A stretch of 34,436 nt of DNA, from NCBI GenBank assembly GCA_017305515.1, contig JAFKKP010000314.1:1-34436 (forward strand), in the 5' to 3' direction. This document shows, piece by piece, positions 8,291 to 16,146 of this stretch. The position numbers were made by a program, and so were the translations under genes. Every line of letters begins with the position of its first letter. Position 1 is the first letter of the stretch. The DNA is from Hyphomicrobiales bacterium. Lineage in GTDB: Bacteria > Pseudomonadota > Alphaproteobacteria > Rhizobiales > Xanthobacteraceae. The notes beneath the pieces were generated by a model. It was not told where the DNA came from. It saw only the letters and a program-made list of their open reading frames with translations, and ran no database searches.

Positions 8291-9616
8291 CTAAAAGCCG
8301 GCGACCGTGCCGTGCAGATCGTACTCGTCGGCGCGCTCGATTTTCGCCGTGACGATCTCGCCGACTTTCAGCGGTCTGCGGCTTGAGAGATAAACCGCGC
8401 CGTCGATCTGCGGCGCGTCCGCCTTCGAGCGGCCCTTGGAGACGGTCGGGCCGACCTCGTCGACGATGACATGCTGGCGGGTGCCGACTTTCCGTTTAAG
8501 GCGTTGCGCGGAAATTTTCTGCTGCCGCGCCATCAGCGCATTCCAGCGTGTCGTTTTAACATCTTCGGGAACGGGATTTTCAAGCGCATTGGATGTCGCG
8601 CCGGCGACCGGCTCGTATTTGAAACATCCGACGCGATCGATCTGTGCTTCATCGAGCCAGTCGAGCAGATACTGAAAATCCGAATCTGTCTCGCCTGGAA
8701 AGCCGACGATGAAGGTGGAGCGCAGCGTGAGATCGGGACATTCGTCGCGCCATGCCTTGATGCGCGCGAGTGTTTTGTCCTGTGCGGCAGGCCGGCGCAT
8801 CTGTTTCAGAACTTCGGGCGAAGCGTGCTGAAACGGAATGTCGAGATAGGGAATAACTTTGCCCTCGGTCATCAGGCCAATGACCTCATCGACATGCGGG
8901 TAGGGATAGACATATTGAAGCCGAACCCACGCACCGAGTTCGCCAAGCTCGCGCGCCAGATCGATGAATTTCGCGCGGACCTCGCGATCCTTCCACACAC
9001 TCGCTGCATATTTCAGATCGCCGCCGTAAGCCGATGTGTCCTGCGAGATCACCAGTAATTCTTTGACGCCGGCTGCGACCAGTTTCTCCGCTTCGCGCAG
9101 AACATCGTTCGCAGGGCGGGAGACCAGATCGCCGCGCAGTTTGGGAATGATGCAGAATGTGCAGCGGTTGTTGCAGCCTTCCGAAATCTTCAAATAAGCG
9201 TAGTGCCGCGGCGTCAGCTTGATGCCTTGCGGCGGAATGAGATCGAGATGCGGATTGTGCCGCGGCGGAACGGCGCGATGCACGGCATCAAGTACGCTTT
9301 CATATTGCTGCGGGCCCGTGATCGAAAGCACGTTCGGATAGGCCTGCTCGATTTGTTCCGGTTCGGCACCCATACAGCCGGTGACGATCACCTTGCCGTT
9401 CTGCGCCATCGCTTCGCCGATAGCTCCGAGCGATTCCTGCTTGGCGCTGTCGAGAAACCCGCAGGTGTTGACGATAACCAGATCGGCGCCGTCATGTTTG
9501 CGCGCAAGCTCATAGCCTTCGGCGCGCAGGCGCGTGATGATACGTTCGGAATCCACCAGCGCCTTGGGGCATCCGAGCGACACAAAACTGACTTTCGGTG
9601 CAGCGCCCTGATCCAT
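8291..9616 (-). CDS. rimO: Ribosomal protein S12 methylthiotransferase RimO
   Basis: From ATG at 9616 the protein has 441 residues, the usual RimO length. The N-terminal MTTase domain has its three cluster cysteines at 16 ([12 protein letters not shown]), 52 (NTCGF) and 81 (TGCMG). The radical SAM motif CNNRCTFC sits at residues 148-155. The C-terminal part is a TRAM domain ending [23 protein letters not shown] distinguishes RimO from the tRNA enzyme MiaB. RimO adds a methylthio group to a conserved aspartate of ribosomal protein S12. An upstream in-frame ATG at 9664 would add 16 serine-rich residues and is less likely. Confidence 0.96.
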   Translation of the reverse strand: MDQGAAPKVSFVSLGCPKALVDSERIITRLRAEGYELARKHDGADLVIVNTCGFLDSAKQESLGAIGEAMAQNGKVIVTGCMGAEPEQIEQAYPNVLSITGPQQYESVLDAVHRAVPPRHNPHLDLIPPQGIKLTPRHYAYLKISEGCNNRCTFCIIPKLRGDLVSRPANDVLREAEKLVAAGVKELLVISQDTSAYGGDLKYAASVWKDREVRAKFIDLARELGELGAWVRLQYVYPYPHVDEVIGLMTEGKVIPYLDIPFQHASPEVLKQMRRPAAQDKTLARIKAWRDECPDLTLRSTFIVGFPGETDSDFQYLLDWLDEAQIDRVGCFKYEPVAGATSNALENPVPEDVKTTRWNALMARQQKISAQRLKRKVGTRQHVIVDEVGPTVSKGRSKADAPQIDGAVYLSSRRPLKVGEIVTAKIERADEYDLHGTVAGF

Positions 9617-9728
9617 ATTCCGATTTTCCGTTGAGAAGCTGGAGCTAGCGCCGATAGGCCGCAATTACAAGGCTTTAAGCCCCGTGCCACGGCGTGTTAG
9701 GGTTGTTCCGCCGGAATGTGAGTCATGA

Positions 9729-10319
9729 ATGGCCGCGGATTCGTCGTTCAAGATCGTCATCGTTGACGAAAGTCCCATCCGTGCGGCGATCCTCAACGAG
9801 GGATTGCGCGACGCGGGATTCACCAGCGTCGAACATATCAGCGACATGCATAATCTGCTGGCGCGGATTTACGCCATCGATCCCGACGTCATCCTGATCG
9901 ATCTCGAAAACCCAAGCCGCGACATTCTCGAACAGATGTTCCAGGTCAGCCGCGCCGTGCGCCGGCCGATTGCGATGTTCGTCGATCAAAGCGATGCCGC
10001 ATCGATCCAGGAGTCGGTAGAGGCGGGCGTATCTGCCTACATCGTCGATGGTTTGAAGAAGGAGCGCATCAAGCCGATTCTCGACCTGTGCGTCTCGCGC
10101 TTCAACGCCTTCTCGAAACTGCAGGACGAACTCGACCGGACAAAATCCGCTCTCGAGGATCGTAAAGTTCTGGACCGCGCCAAAGGCTTGCTCATGAAAG
10201 CCAAAGGCCTCACGGAGGAGGAGGCTTACGTGCTGATGCGCTCGACGGCGATGCGCGAGAAGAAAAAGATCGGGGAGATCGCCCAATCTATCGTCACGGC
10301 AGCGGAGATGCTGAAATGA
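9729..10319 (+). CDS. nasT: NasT: ANTAR-domain antiterminator of the nitrate assimilation operon
   Basis: The protein has 196 residues. A receiver-like domain covers about residues 7-120, with D13/E14 in the acidic pocket and D58 at the phospho-acceptor position. After a coiled linker (FSKLQDELDRTKSALEDR) comes an ANTAR RNA-binding domain at about 140-195, with LDRAKGLLMKAKGLTEEEAY and a terminal helix. NasT-type proteins bind a two-hairpin leader RNA and prevent transcription termination; without nitrate or nitrite they are held by NasS. A matching leader structure lies ahead of nrtA at 11653-11758. The gene overlaps nasS (ATGA), fitting stoichiometric synthesis. Start 9729 was chosen because MAADSSFKIVIVDES runs straight into the receiver fold. 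Confidence 0.94.
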   Translation: MAADSSFKIVIVDESPIRAAILNEGLRDAGFTSVEHISDMHNLLARIYAIDPDVILIDLENPSRDILEQMFQVSRAVRRPIAMFVDQSDAASIQESVEAGVSAYIVDGLKKERIKPILDLCVSRFNAFSKLQDELDRTKSALEDRKVLDRAKGLLMKAKGLTEEEAYVLMRSTAMREKKKIGEIAQSIVTAAEMLK

Positions 10320-11488
10320 CCGACAAGCCATTGCGTATCGGTTTCATTCCGCTGGTCGACGCGTCGGCGCTGATCGTTGCGGTCGACAAGGGATTTACCG
10401 CAGCCGAAGGTCTCGACGTCACGCTGGTGCGCGAAGTGTCATGGTCCAACGTGCGCGACAAGCTGAATATCGGGCTGTTCGATGCGGCGCATTTGCTGGC
10501 TCCCGTCGCCATCGCCTCCAGTCTCGGGTTGCAGCAGGTCAGGGTGCCGATCGTGGCACCCTTCAACCTCGGCCTGAACGGCAACGCCATCACCGTTTCG
10601 TCGGCACTGCATGCTTCGATTATGGCCGAGCTTGATGGCGATCCGGACGATCCGTTGGCGACGGCAAAGGCGCTGGCGCGCGTCGTGGCGGCGCGACGAA
10701 AGACCGGAAAAGATCCGCTGACATTCGGCATGACGTTTCCGTTCTCGACGCACAATTATCAGCTGCGGTTCTGGATGGCGGCGGGCGGCGTCGATCCAGA
10801 TGAGGATGTGCGGCTTGTCGTGCTGCCGCCGCCCTACATGGTGGACAGCCTCGCGAACGGACATGTCGATGCGTTTTGTGTTGGTGCGCCGTGGAATTCC
10901 GTCGCCGTCGATTTCGGCGTCGGTCACATTTTGCATTTCGTCTCAGATATTCTTGCGCGTGCGGCCGAGAAAGTGCTCGCCGTGCGCGAACACTGGTCTC
11001 AGGAAAATCCGCTCATCCTCGCGAAGTTGACGCGTGCACACGGCCGCGCCGCCGATTTCATTGAAGACTTGGCCAATCGCGACGAAGTGTCCCGCATTCT
11101 GGCGAAACCCGATCGTATCGGCGTCGATTCCGAAGTCATTCGGCGCTCACTCGACGGTCGTCTCAAGATTTCTCCGGATGGCACGGTGCGCGAAAGCGCG
11201 CGCTATCTTCTGGTCGGCCGGGAAGGAGCCGCTCGCCCCGATCCGGTACAGGCAGCGTGGCTTTACGCACAGATGGTGCGATGGGGGCAGGCAACCTATT
11301 CGGCGGAAGCACTGAAGGCGGCCAAGTGCGTTTTTCGGCCCGATTTGTACGATGCTGCGCTCGGCCGACCGGCTCGGCCAGATCACTCGGTTGCCGACGG
11401 CGTTGGGGCCTTCACCGGCCCGGCTTTCAATGCCGACGACGTTAAAACGCACCTCGCCTCGGTGACGATAAGGCGCGCGGGACGATAG
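10316..11488 (+). CDS. nasS: NasS: cytosolic nitrate/nitrite sensor (NrtA/CmpA-like), partner of NasT
   Basis: The protein has 390 residues and resembles nitrate-binding proteins of the NrtA/CmpA family but begins directly with the fold (LRIGFIPLVDASALIVAVDK) and has no signal peptide, as expected for the cytosolic sensor NasS. Family blocks include GLNGNAITVS, LTFGMTFPFSTHNYQLRFWM, PYMVDSLANGHVDAFCVGAP and AHGRAADFIEDL. In characterised systems NasS sequesters NasT and releases it when nitrate or nitrite binds. The ATG overlaps the nasT stop, with CGGAG upstream inside nasT. It is clearly paralogous to NrtA encoded next in the locus; the missing export signal is the main distinction. Confidence 0.93.
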   Translation: MTDKPLRIGFIPLVDASALIVAVDKGFTAAEGLDVTLVREVSWSNVRDKLNIGLFDAAHLLAPVAIASSLGLQQVRVPIVAPFNLGLNGNAITVSSALHASIMAELDGDPDDPLATAKALARVVAARRKTGKDPLTFGMTFPFSTHNYQLRFWMAAGGVDPDEDVRLVVLPPPYMVDSLANGHVDAFCVGAPWNSVAVDFGVGHILHFVSDILARAAEKVLAVREHWSQENPLILAKLTRAHGRAADFIEDLANRDEVSRILAKPDRIGVDSEVIRRSLDGRLKISPDGTVRESARYLLVGREGAARPDPVQAAWLYAQMVRWGQATYSAEALKAAKCVFRPDLYDAALGRPARPDHSVADGVGAFTGPAFNADDVKTHLASVTIRRAGR

Positions 11489-11549
11489 CCCAAAACCGTC
11501 TCTGCCCAAATATTGTGCGCTGCGTAATCAATGAGCATATGCCGTTCGA

Positions 11550-11579
11550 TGAGGCGGAAACACGCCTTTCGCCGCCTCA
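11550..11579. repeat. Inverted repeat upstream of the nrt promoter
   Basis: TGAGGCGG and CCGCCTCA form a perfect 8-bp inverted repeat separated by 14 bases. It lies 61 bases after the nasS stop and about 50 bases before the sigma-54-like promoter. No T run follows on the plus strand, so it is not a classical terminator. It could be a transcript-end structure for nasTS or a protein-binding site. Confidence 0.5.
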
Positions 11580-11630
11580 GCATCTGTCCAGAAATCACTG
11601 AAAACATTGACTCTATCGCACCGCAACAAT

Positions 11631-11647
11631 CTGGCACGATCCTTGAA
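11631..11647 (+). promoter_or_regulatory. Sigma-54 (RpoN)-type promoter for the nrt-nir-nas operon
   Basis: CTGGCACGATCCTTGAA matches the -24/-12 consensus YTGGCACGNNNNTTGCW at every specified base except C to A in the -12 GC. The spacing is correct. A start roughly 12 bases downstream of the -12 element would fall near 11657, just inside the first leader hairpin. Sigma-54 with NtrC is the usual nitrogen-limitation input for nitrate assimilation genes. The mismatch at a highly conserved base lowers confidence. Confidence 0.55.
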
Positions 11648-11652
11648 TAAGT

Positions 11653-11711
11653 AACCGCAGGCCGAGACGAAGGCCGCGGTTCCTCGATGGACCAAGCAGC
11701 AAAGCCGCTGT
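11653..11711 (+). promoter_or_regulatory. ANTAR-type (NasT-binding) two-hairpin leader RNA element
   Basis: The first hairpin is AACCGC-A-GGCC paired with GGCC-GCGGTT (11653-11681) around GAGACGAA. The second is GCAGC (11696-11700) and GCTGT (11707-11711) closing the hexaloop AAAGCC, including one G-U pair. The hexaloop has A at position 1 and G at position 4, the hallmark of ANTAR target RNAs. The first loop fits less well: if its G-A ends form a sheared pair, the loop AGACGA has A at position 1 but C at position 4. The second hairpin shares bases 11698-11708 with the terminator's 5' arm, so the two are mutually exclusive. The adjacent nasT gene supplies the matching protein. Confidence 0.72.
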
Positions 11712-11758
11712 CCCGACGACACGCATCCGCGCGTGTGACGGGCGCGGCTTTTGCTTTT
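11698..11758 (+). terminator. Leader attenuator terminator upstream of nrtA
   Basis: AGCAAAGCCGC (11698-11708) pairs with GCGGCTTTTGCT (11744-11755) with one bulged T. Inside, CCCG (11712-11715) pairs with CGGG (11739-11742) and ACACGC (11719-11724) with GCGTGT (11731-11736) around a 6-base loop. The 3' side carries TTTT at 11749-11752 and again at 11755-11758. It lies 59 bases before nrtA, between promoter and gene, so it must be conditionally bypassed, most simply by NasT-stabilised antitermination. Confidence 0.85.
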
Positions 11759-11816
11759 GGCGAACGCGGACGGCCACGGCGCGGACAGTCAGACGGATGA
11801 AAGGACGACACACACG

Positions 11817-13139
11817 ATGACCAAAACGACCAAAGAGACCTTCACGAGCCGGAAAATGAACCGCCGCCAGATTTTGAAAGCAGGTGCTGGCACCGCTGCA
11901 CTGCTCGCAGCAGCGCGCGTGAACTTTCCCGCCGGCGCATTCGCGCAAGCCGCATCCGGACCTGAAGTAACGGCAGCGAAACTCGGCTTCATCGCGTTGA
12001 CCGACGCGTCGCCGCTGTTTGTCGCCAAGGAGAAGGGCATCTTCGCCAAGTATGGCATGCCGGATGTTTCTGTCGAGAAGCAGGCATCATGGGGAACGAC
12101 GCGCGACAATCTCGTGCTCGGCTCCGAAGGCAATGGCATCGATGGCGCGCATATTCTGACGCCAATGCCGTATCTGATTTCGTCCGGCAAGGTGACGCAG
12201 AATAACGTGCCGACGCCGATGTACATCATGGCGCGGCTGAACCTGAACGGTCAGTGCATTTCAGTCGCGAAGGAATATGCCGATTTAAAAATCGGCGTCG
12301 ACACCAAGCCTTTCAAGACGGCACTCGAAGCCAAGAAGGCATCCGGCAAGTCCGTAAAGGCCGCGATGACATTCCCCGGTGGCACGCACGATCTGTGGAT
12401 TCGCTACTGGCTCGCGGCCGGCGGCATCGATCCCGACAAGGACATCGAGACCATCGTGGTGCCTCCCGCGCAGATGGTTGCGAACATGAAGGTCGGCACG
12501 ATGGACGCATTCTGCGTCTGTGAACCCTGGAATCTCCAGCTTATCCATCAGGAGATCGGATACACCGCGATCACGACGGGTGAACTCTGGGACAAGCATC
12601 CTGAGAAGTCGTTCGCGCTGCGTGCCGCCTATGCGGACAAATATCCGAAGGCCGCCAAGGCGCTTCTGATGGCTGTGATGGAAGCCCAACAGTGGTGCGA
12701 GAAGGCGGAGAACCGCGCGGAAGCCGCGGAGATCTGCGCAAAGCGCCAGTGGATCAACGTGCCGGTCGAAGACGTCACCGATCGGATGAAGGGCAAGTTC
12801 GACTACGGCACAGGCCGTGTCGTCGAGAATTCGCCGCAGCAGATGAGCTTCTGGGCCGACCACGCATCCTATCCGTTCAAGAGCCACGATTTGTGGTTCA
12901 TGACCGAGGACATGCGCTGGGGCAAATACGAAGCCGGCTTCGACGCAAAGTCGCTGATCGAGAAGGTCAACCGCGAAGATCTGTGGCGCGAAGCTGCCAA
13001 GGATCTTGGCGTCGCTGCCGTCGACATTCCGACCTCGACCTCGCGCGGCACGGAAACCTTCTTCGACGGCAAGGTTTTCGATCCGGCCAATCCGGGCGCC
13101 TATCTCAAGTCGCTCTCCATCAAACGCATCGAAGTCTAA
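11817..13139 (+). CDS. nrtA: NrtA: periplasmic nitrate-binding protein of an ABC importer
   Basis: The protein has 440 residues from ATG at 11817. It begins with a twin-arginine-type signal (NRRQILKAGAGTAALL at 15-30), with cleavage likely near AFAQA (residue 45). The mature protein has the NrtA/CmpA/NasF fold: AKLGFIALTDASPLFVAKEK, GHAQ-equivalent segment ILTPMPYLIS, MARLNLNGQCISVAKEY, AMTFPGGTHDLWIRYWLAAGG and MKVGTMDAFCVCEPWN. It binds nitrate, possibly also nitrite or cyanate, and passes it to NrtB. AAAGGA lies about 11 bases before the ATG. An in-frame ATG at 11856 keeps the twin-arginine motif and is a possible alternative; the open frame upstream of 11817 runs into the terminator and is not used. 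Confidence 0.93.
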   Translation: MTKTTKETFTSRKMNRRQILKAGAGTAALLAAARVNFPAGAFAQAASGPEVTAAKLGFIALTDASPLFVAKEKGIFAKYGMPDVSVEKQASWGTTRDNLVLGSEGNGIDGAHILTPMPYLISSGKVTQNNVPTPMYIMARLNLNGQCISVAKEYADLKIGVDTKPFKTALEAKKASGKSVKAAMTFPGGTHDLWIRYWLAAGGIDPDKDIETIVVPPAQMVANMKVGTMDAFCVCEPWNLQLIHQEIGYTAITTGELWDKHPEKSFALRAAYADKYPKAAKALLMAVMEAQQWCEKAENRAEAAEICAKRQWINVPVEDVTDRMKGKFDYGTGRVVENSPQQMSFWADHASYPFKSHDLWFMTEDMRWGKYEAGFDAKSLIEKVNREDLWREAAKDLGVAAVDIPTSTSRGTETFFDGKVFDPANPGAYLKSLSIKRIEV

Positions 13140-13147
13140 CGACAAAA

Positions 13148-13171
13148 GGACCGCCCGCGTGCGGGCGGTCC
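13148..13171. repeat. Perfect 11-bp hairpin between nrtA and nrtB
   Basis: GGACCGCCCGC and GCGGGCGGTCC are perfect inverted repeats with a 2-base gap, starting 9 bases after the nrtA stop. The following bases (ACCTCTTTGAATTT) are only weakly T-rich. It is probably a transcript-stabilising or partially terminating hairpin that raises binding-protein mRNA over permease mRNA, as is common after binding-protein genes of ABC operons. Confidence 0.75.
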
Positions 13172-13198
13172 ACCTCTTTGAATTTCGGAGCAAGCCAG

Positions 13199-14098
13199 AT
13201 GAACATGCCCGCCCTCAATACAGACATGGCAATCAAAGTCCCGCCGGCCGCGACGGCTGCGTCGGTGATAGCGATGTCGCCGAAGCGGAGTCCGCTGTTC
13301 GACGGATTCGGAAAGAAGTTGAGTAACGCATTGGCAACTGTTTTGCCTCCCATTGTCGTGATCCTCGTGTTGGGTGTTATCTGGGAATTGCTGTGCCACA
13401 AGGCGGGCGCGACGCTTCCGCCGCCGTCGAAAGTTTGGAAAGACACCAAGGAACTGGTCTTCGATCCTTTCTTCGATCGCGGCGGCATCGACAAAGGCCT
13501 GTTCTGGCATTTGTCGGCGAGCTTGAAGCGCGTCGCGCTCGGATATTCTCTCGCTGCCGTCGTCGGAATTGCGCTCGGTACGCTCGTCGGACAATCGGTC
13601 TGGGCGATGCGCGGACTCGATCCCATCTTTCAGGTGTTGCGCACCATACCGCCGCTCGCCTGGCTGCCGCTGTCGCTCGCTGCGTTCCGCGATGGACAAC
13701 CCTCGGCAATCTTCGTGATCTTCATCACCTCGATCTGGCCGATCATCATCAACACCGCTGTCGGTATCCGCAACATTCCGCAGGACTACCGCAACGTCGC
13801 CGCCGTCGTTCAGCTCAATCCGATCGAGTTCTTCTGGAAGATCATGATCCCGTCTGCGGCGCCGTACATCTTCACAGGTCTGCGCATCGGCATTGGCCTG
13901 TCATGGCTCGCCATCGTGGCAGCCGAAATGCTGATCGGCGGCGTCGGCATCGGCTTCTTCATCTGGGATGCATGGAATTCCTCGCACATCAGCGAAATCA
14001 TTCTCGCGCTGTTCTACGTCGGCATCATCGGATTCATTCTCGATCGCATGATCGCGCTGCTCGGCAGGCTCGCCACACGCGGCATGCAGGCAAACTAA
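13199..14098 (+). CDS. nrtB: NrtB: nitrate ABC transporter permease
   Basis: From ATG at 13199 (CGGAG upstream) the protein has 299 residues and about six membrane segments. The cytoplasmic coupling loop of binding-protein-dependent permeases is visible as NVAAVVQLNPIEFFWKIMIP. RTIPPLAWLPLSLAAFRDG and SIWPIIINTAVGIRNIPQDY are typical of the NrtB/TauC/SsuC group. The open frame extends upstream inside nrtA, but those residues are arginine-rich out-of-frame sequence. The gene lies between nrtA and nrtC, fitting a nitrate importer in the inner membrane. The first 40 residues are a less conserved cytoplasmic tail. Confidence 0.93.
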   Translation: MNMPALNTDMAIKVPPAATAASVIAMSPKRSPLFDGFGKKLSNALATVLPPIVVILVLGVIWELLCHKAGATLPPPSKVWKDTKELVFDPFFDRGGIDKGLFWHLSASLKRVALGYSLAAVVGIALGTLVGQSVWAMRGLDPIFQVLRTIPPLAWLPLSLAAFRDGQPSAIFVIFITSIWPIIINTAVGIRNIPQDYRNVAAVVQLNPIEFFWKIMIPSAAPYIFTGLRIGIGLSWLAIVAAEMLIGGVGIGFFIWDAWNSSHISEIILALFYVGIIGFILDRMIALLGRLATRGMQAN

Positions 14099-14109
14099 GG
14101 GGATTCCAA

Positions 14110-14901
14110 ATGGCCTATTTGCAGATCGATCACGTCTACATGGTCTTCACTCGCGGCTCGACCACGAGCGAGGTTCTCAAAGACATCAACCTCACCGTCG
14201 AGAAGGGCGACTACGTCTCAATCATCGGTCATTCCGGTTGCGGCAAGTCCACCTTGCTCAACATCGTCGCGGGCCTCACCGATGCAACGCAGGGCGGCGT
14301 ACTGCTCGAAGACCGCGAAGTGAATTCGCCGGGTCCCGACCGCGCTGTGGTGTTTCAGAACCATTCGCTGCTGCCCTGGCTGACGGTTTACGAAAACGTC
14401 GCACTCGGTGTGAACAAGGTGTTCGGATCGACGAAGACTCGAGCCGAGCGTCACGAATGGACCATGCACAATCTCAATCTCGTGCAGATGGCGCATGCCA
14501 AGGACAAGCGCCCGTCGGAAATCTCAGGCGGCATGAAGCAGCGCGTCGGCATCGCGCGCGCGCTGGCGATGGAGCCAAAAGTTCTGCTGCTCGATGAGCC
14601 CTTCGGTGCGCTGGACGCTCTCACGCGCGCTCATCTCCAGGATTCGGTGATGGCACTGCATCAGAAATTGAACAACACCGTGCTCATGATTACCCATGAC
14701 GTCGATGAGGCCGTGCTGCTGTCAACACGCATCGTGATGATGACGAATGGCCCCAGCGCACGGATCGGCGAAGTGCTCGAAGTCGATCTGCCGCACCCGC
14801 GCAAGCGTCTCGAACTGGCATCGAACCCGACGTATCTGAAATGCCGCCAGCGCGTGCTCGAATTTCTCTACGAGCGCCATCGCTTCGTCGAAGCAGCCTG
14901 A
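14110..14901 (+). CDS. nrtC: NrtC/NrtD-type ATP-binding subunit of the nitrate ABC transporter
   Basis: From ATG at 14110 (AAGGGGA upstream) the protein has 263 residues. It has Walker A GHSGCGKST at residues 40-48, a Q-loop in VVFQNHSLLPW, ABC signature SGGMKQR at 139-145, Walker B VLLLDEP, D-loop GALDA and switch His in MITHDVDEA. It lacks the NrtA-like C-terminal domain of cyanobacterial NrtC, so by length it is the NrtD form; proteobacterial annotation uses nrtC or nrtD. It energises nitrate uptake with NrtA and NrtB. Confidence 0.93.
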   Translation: MAYLQIDHVYMVFTRGSTTSEVLKDINLTVEKGDYVSIIGHSGCGKSTLLNIVAGLTDATQGGVLLEDREVNSPGPDRAVVFQNHSLLPWLTVYENVALGVNKVFGSTKTRAERHEWTMHNLNLVQMAHAKDKRPSEISGGMKQRVGIARALAMEPKVLLLDEPFGALDALTRAHLQDSVMALHQKLNNTVLMITHDVDEAVLLSTRIVMMTNGPSARIGEVLEVDLPHPRKRLELASNPTYLKCRQRVLEFLYERHRFVEAA

Positions 14902-14914
14902 CGAGGAGGGAGCC

Positions 14915-16144
14915 GTGAGCGAACCTCTGGTTGTCATCGGCAATGGAATGGCCGCCGCACGCTTTGTCGAAGAGCTCGCCAAGCGCACACTCGGCCGCTA
15001 TGCGGTCGCGGTCATCGGCGACGAGCCTCGGCTCGCTTACAACCGCGTGCTGCTGTCCTCGGTGCTGGCGGGCGACGTTGCATCGCATGACATCGAATTG
15101 AAATCGGCTGCCTGGTGGCGCGACCGGGGCGTCACGGTCACTTATGGCTGCGCGGCAAATGCGATCGACCTTTCGGCGCGCGTCGTCAAACTCGCAAATG
15201 GAACTGAAGTCGGCTTTTCCAAACTTGTTCTGGCGACCGGCTCAAGTGCGTTGCGCCTGAGCGTTCCCGGCACCGATTTGCCGGGCGTTCACACATTCCG
15301 CGATACGCGGGATGTCGACCATCTTCTCAATCTGGCGGCCGGCAAGAAACGCGTTGTCGTCGTTGGCGGGGGCTTGCTCGGCCTCGAAGCCGCTTACGGA
15401 CTTGTGAAGGCTGGAGCTAAAGTAACACTGGTGCATTTGATGGATCGGCTGATGGAGCGTCAGCTCGATCCCGCCGCTGCGGCGCTTCTTAAGAGCCGCG
15501 TCGAGACGATGGGCATCGAAATTCTTCTGAGCGCGAACACGGCCCGGATTCTTGGCGTCGACAAGGTGGAGGGATTGGAACTGACGGACGGACGGACGAT
15601 CGCTGCCGACGCGGTCATTTTCTCCGCCGGCATCCGCCCGAATGCTTTGCTTGCGCGGAGCGCCGGGATTCCGGTCAATCGCGGAATTGTCGTCGACGAT
15701 CGGATGGCGACCGGCTGCGATGGGATTTATGCGCTTGGCGAATGCGCCGAGCATCGCGGCACCTGCTATGGCCTTGTCGAGCCGGCCTACGAACAGGCGA
15801 GAGTGCTTGCCGATCATCTCGCCGGGAAGTCATCGACGTATGCCGGCAGTGTTGTCTCGACCAATCTGAAGGTTTCCGGCGTCAATGTTTTCTCGGCCGG
15901 AGACTTTCTCGGTTGCGACGGCACGGAAGCGATTGTCCTCAACGATCCGAAGTTCGGCACCTACAAGAAACTCGTCGTTGCGAACGGCGTCCTGACCGGG
16001 GCGGTGCTGATCGGCGATACGCGCGACGCGCTCTGGTATCTCGAATTGATCCGCGCAGGCGGCTCCGTCGCTGCGATGCGCGGCGAGATCATGTTCGGCC
16101 GCGATCTCGCGATTCCGGCATTCGCTCAGCCGAAAGCGGCCTGA
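14915..16144 (+). CDS. Free-standing NirB-like FAD/NAD(P)H oxidoreductase of the nitrate operon
   Basis: The gene starts with GTG at 14915, preceded by a very strong GGAGGGA, and encodes 409 residues. The FAD motif VVIGNGMAAARF lies at 6-17, AYNRVLLSSVLAGDV near 41-55, a second dinucleotide motif VVVVGGGLLGLEAAYGL at about 147-163, and the second FAD contact in GIYALGECAEHRGTCYG. This is the architecture of the N-terminal half of NirB and of NasB/NasC-type reductases, without the later Fe-S and sirohaem domains. It probably passes electrons from NAD(P)H to NasA, whose C-terminal [2Fe-2S] domain resembles the acceptor next to this module in NirB. A role toward NirA is possible. It sits 13 bases after nrtC and 2 bases before nirA. 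Confidence 0.85.
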   Translation: MSEPLVVIGNGMAAARFVEELAKRTLGRYAVAVIGDEPRLAYNRVLLSSVLAGDVASHDIELKSAAWWRDRGVTVTYGCAANAIDLSARVVKLANGTEVGFSKLVLATGSSALRLSVPGTDLPGVHTFRDTRDVDHLLNLAAGKKRVVVVGGGLLGLEAAYGLVKAGAKVTLVHLMDRLMERQLDPAAAALLKSRVETMGIEILLSANTARILGVDKVEGLELTDGRTIAADAVIFSAGIRPNALLARSAGIPVNRGIVVDDRMATGCDGIYALGECAEHRGTCYGLVEPAYEQARVLADHLAGKSSTYAGSVVSTNLKVSGVNVFSAGDFLGCDGTEAIVLNDPKFGTYKKLVVANGVLTGAVLIGDTRDALWYLELIRAGGSVAAMRGEIMFGRDLAIPAFAQPKAA

Positions 16145-16146
16145 CA

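Larger units (their letters stand above)
11489..11816 (+). promoter_or_regulatory. Control region between nasS and nrtA
   Basis: These 328 bases hold no credible gene. In order they contain an inverted repeat (11550-11579), a sigma-54-like promoter (11631-11647), a leader with an ANTAR-type hairpin pair (11653-11711) overlapping a terminator (11698-11758), and a short spacer with the nrtA ribosome-binding site (AAAGGA near 11800). No complete NtrC site of the type TGCAC-N-GTGCA was recognised by eye. Confidence 0.8.

Noticed and set aside
11489..11630. NtrC binding sites upstream of the sigma-54-like promoter
   Set aside because: Only isolated half-site-like stretches (for example CGCACC near 11617) were seen, not a paired TGCAC/GTGCA palindrome.
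12285..13193. 302-codon minus-strand frame opposite nrtA
   Set aside because: Composition is typical of a shadow frame; nrtA on the plus strand is unambiguous.
12692..13198. Upstream extension of nrtB into nrtA
   Set aside because: The extension is Arg-rich out-of-frame nrtA sequence, and a proper Shine-Dalgarno and family-like start are at 13199.
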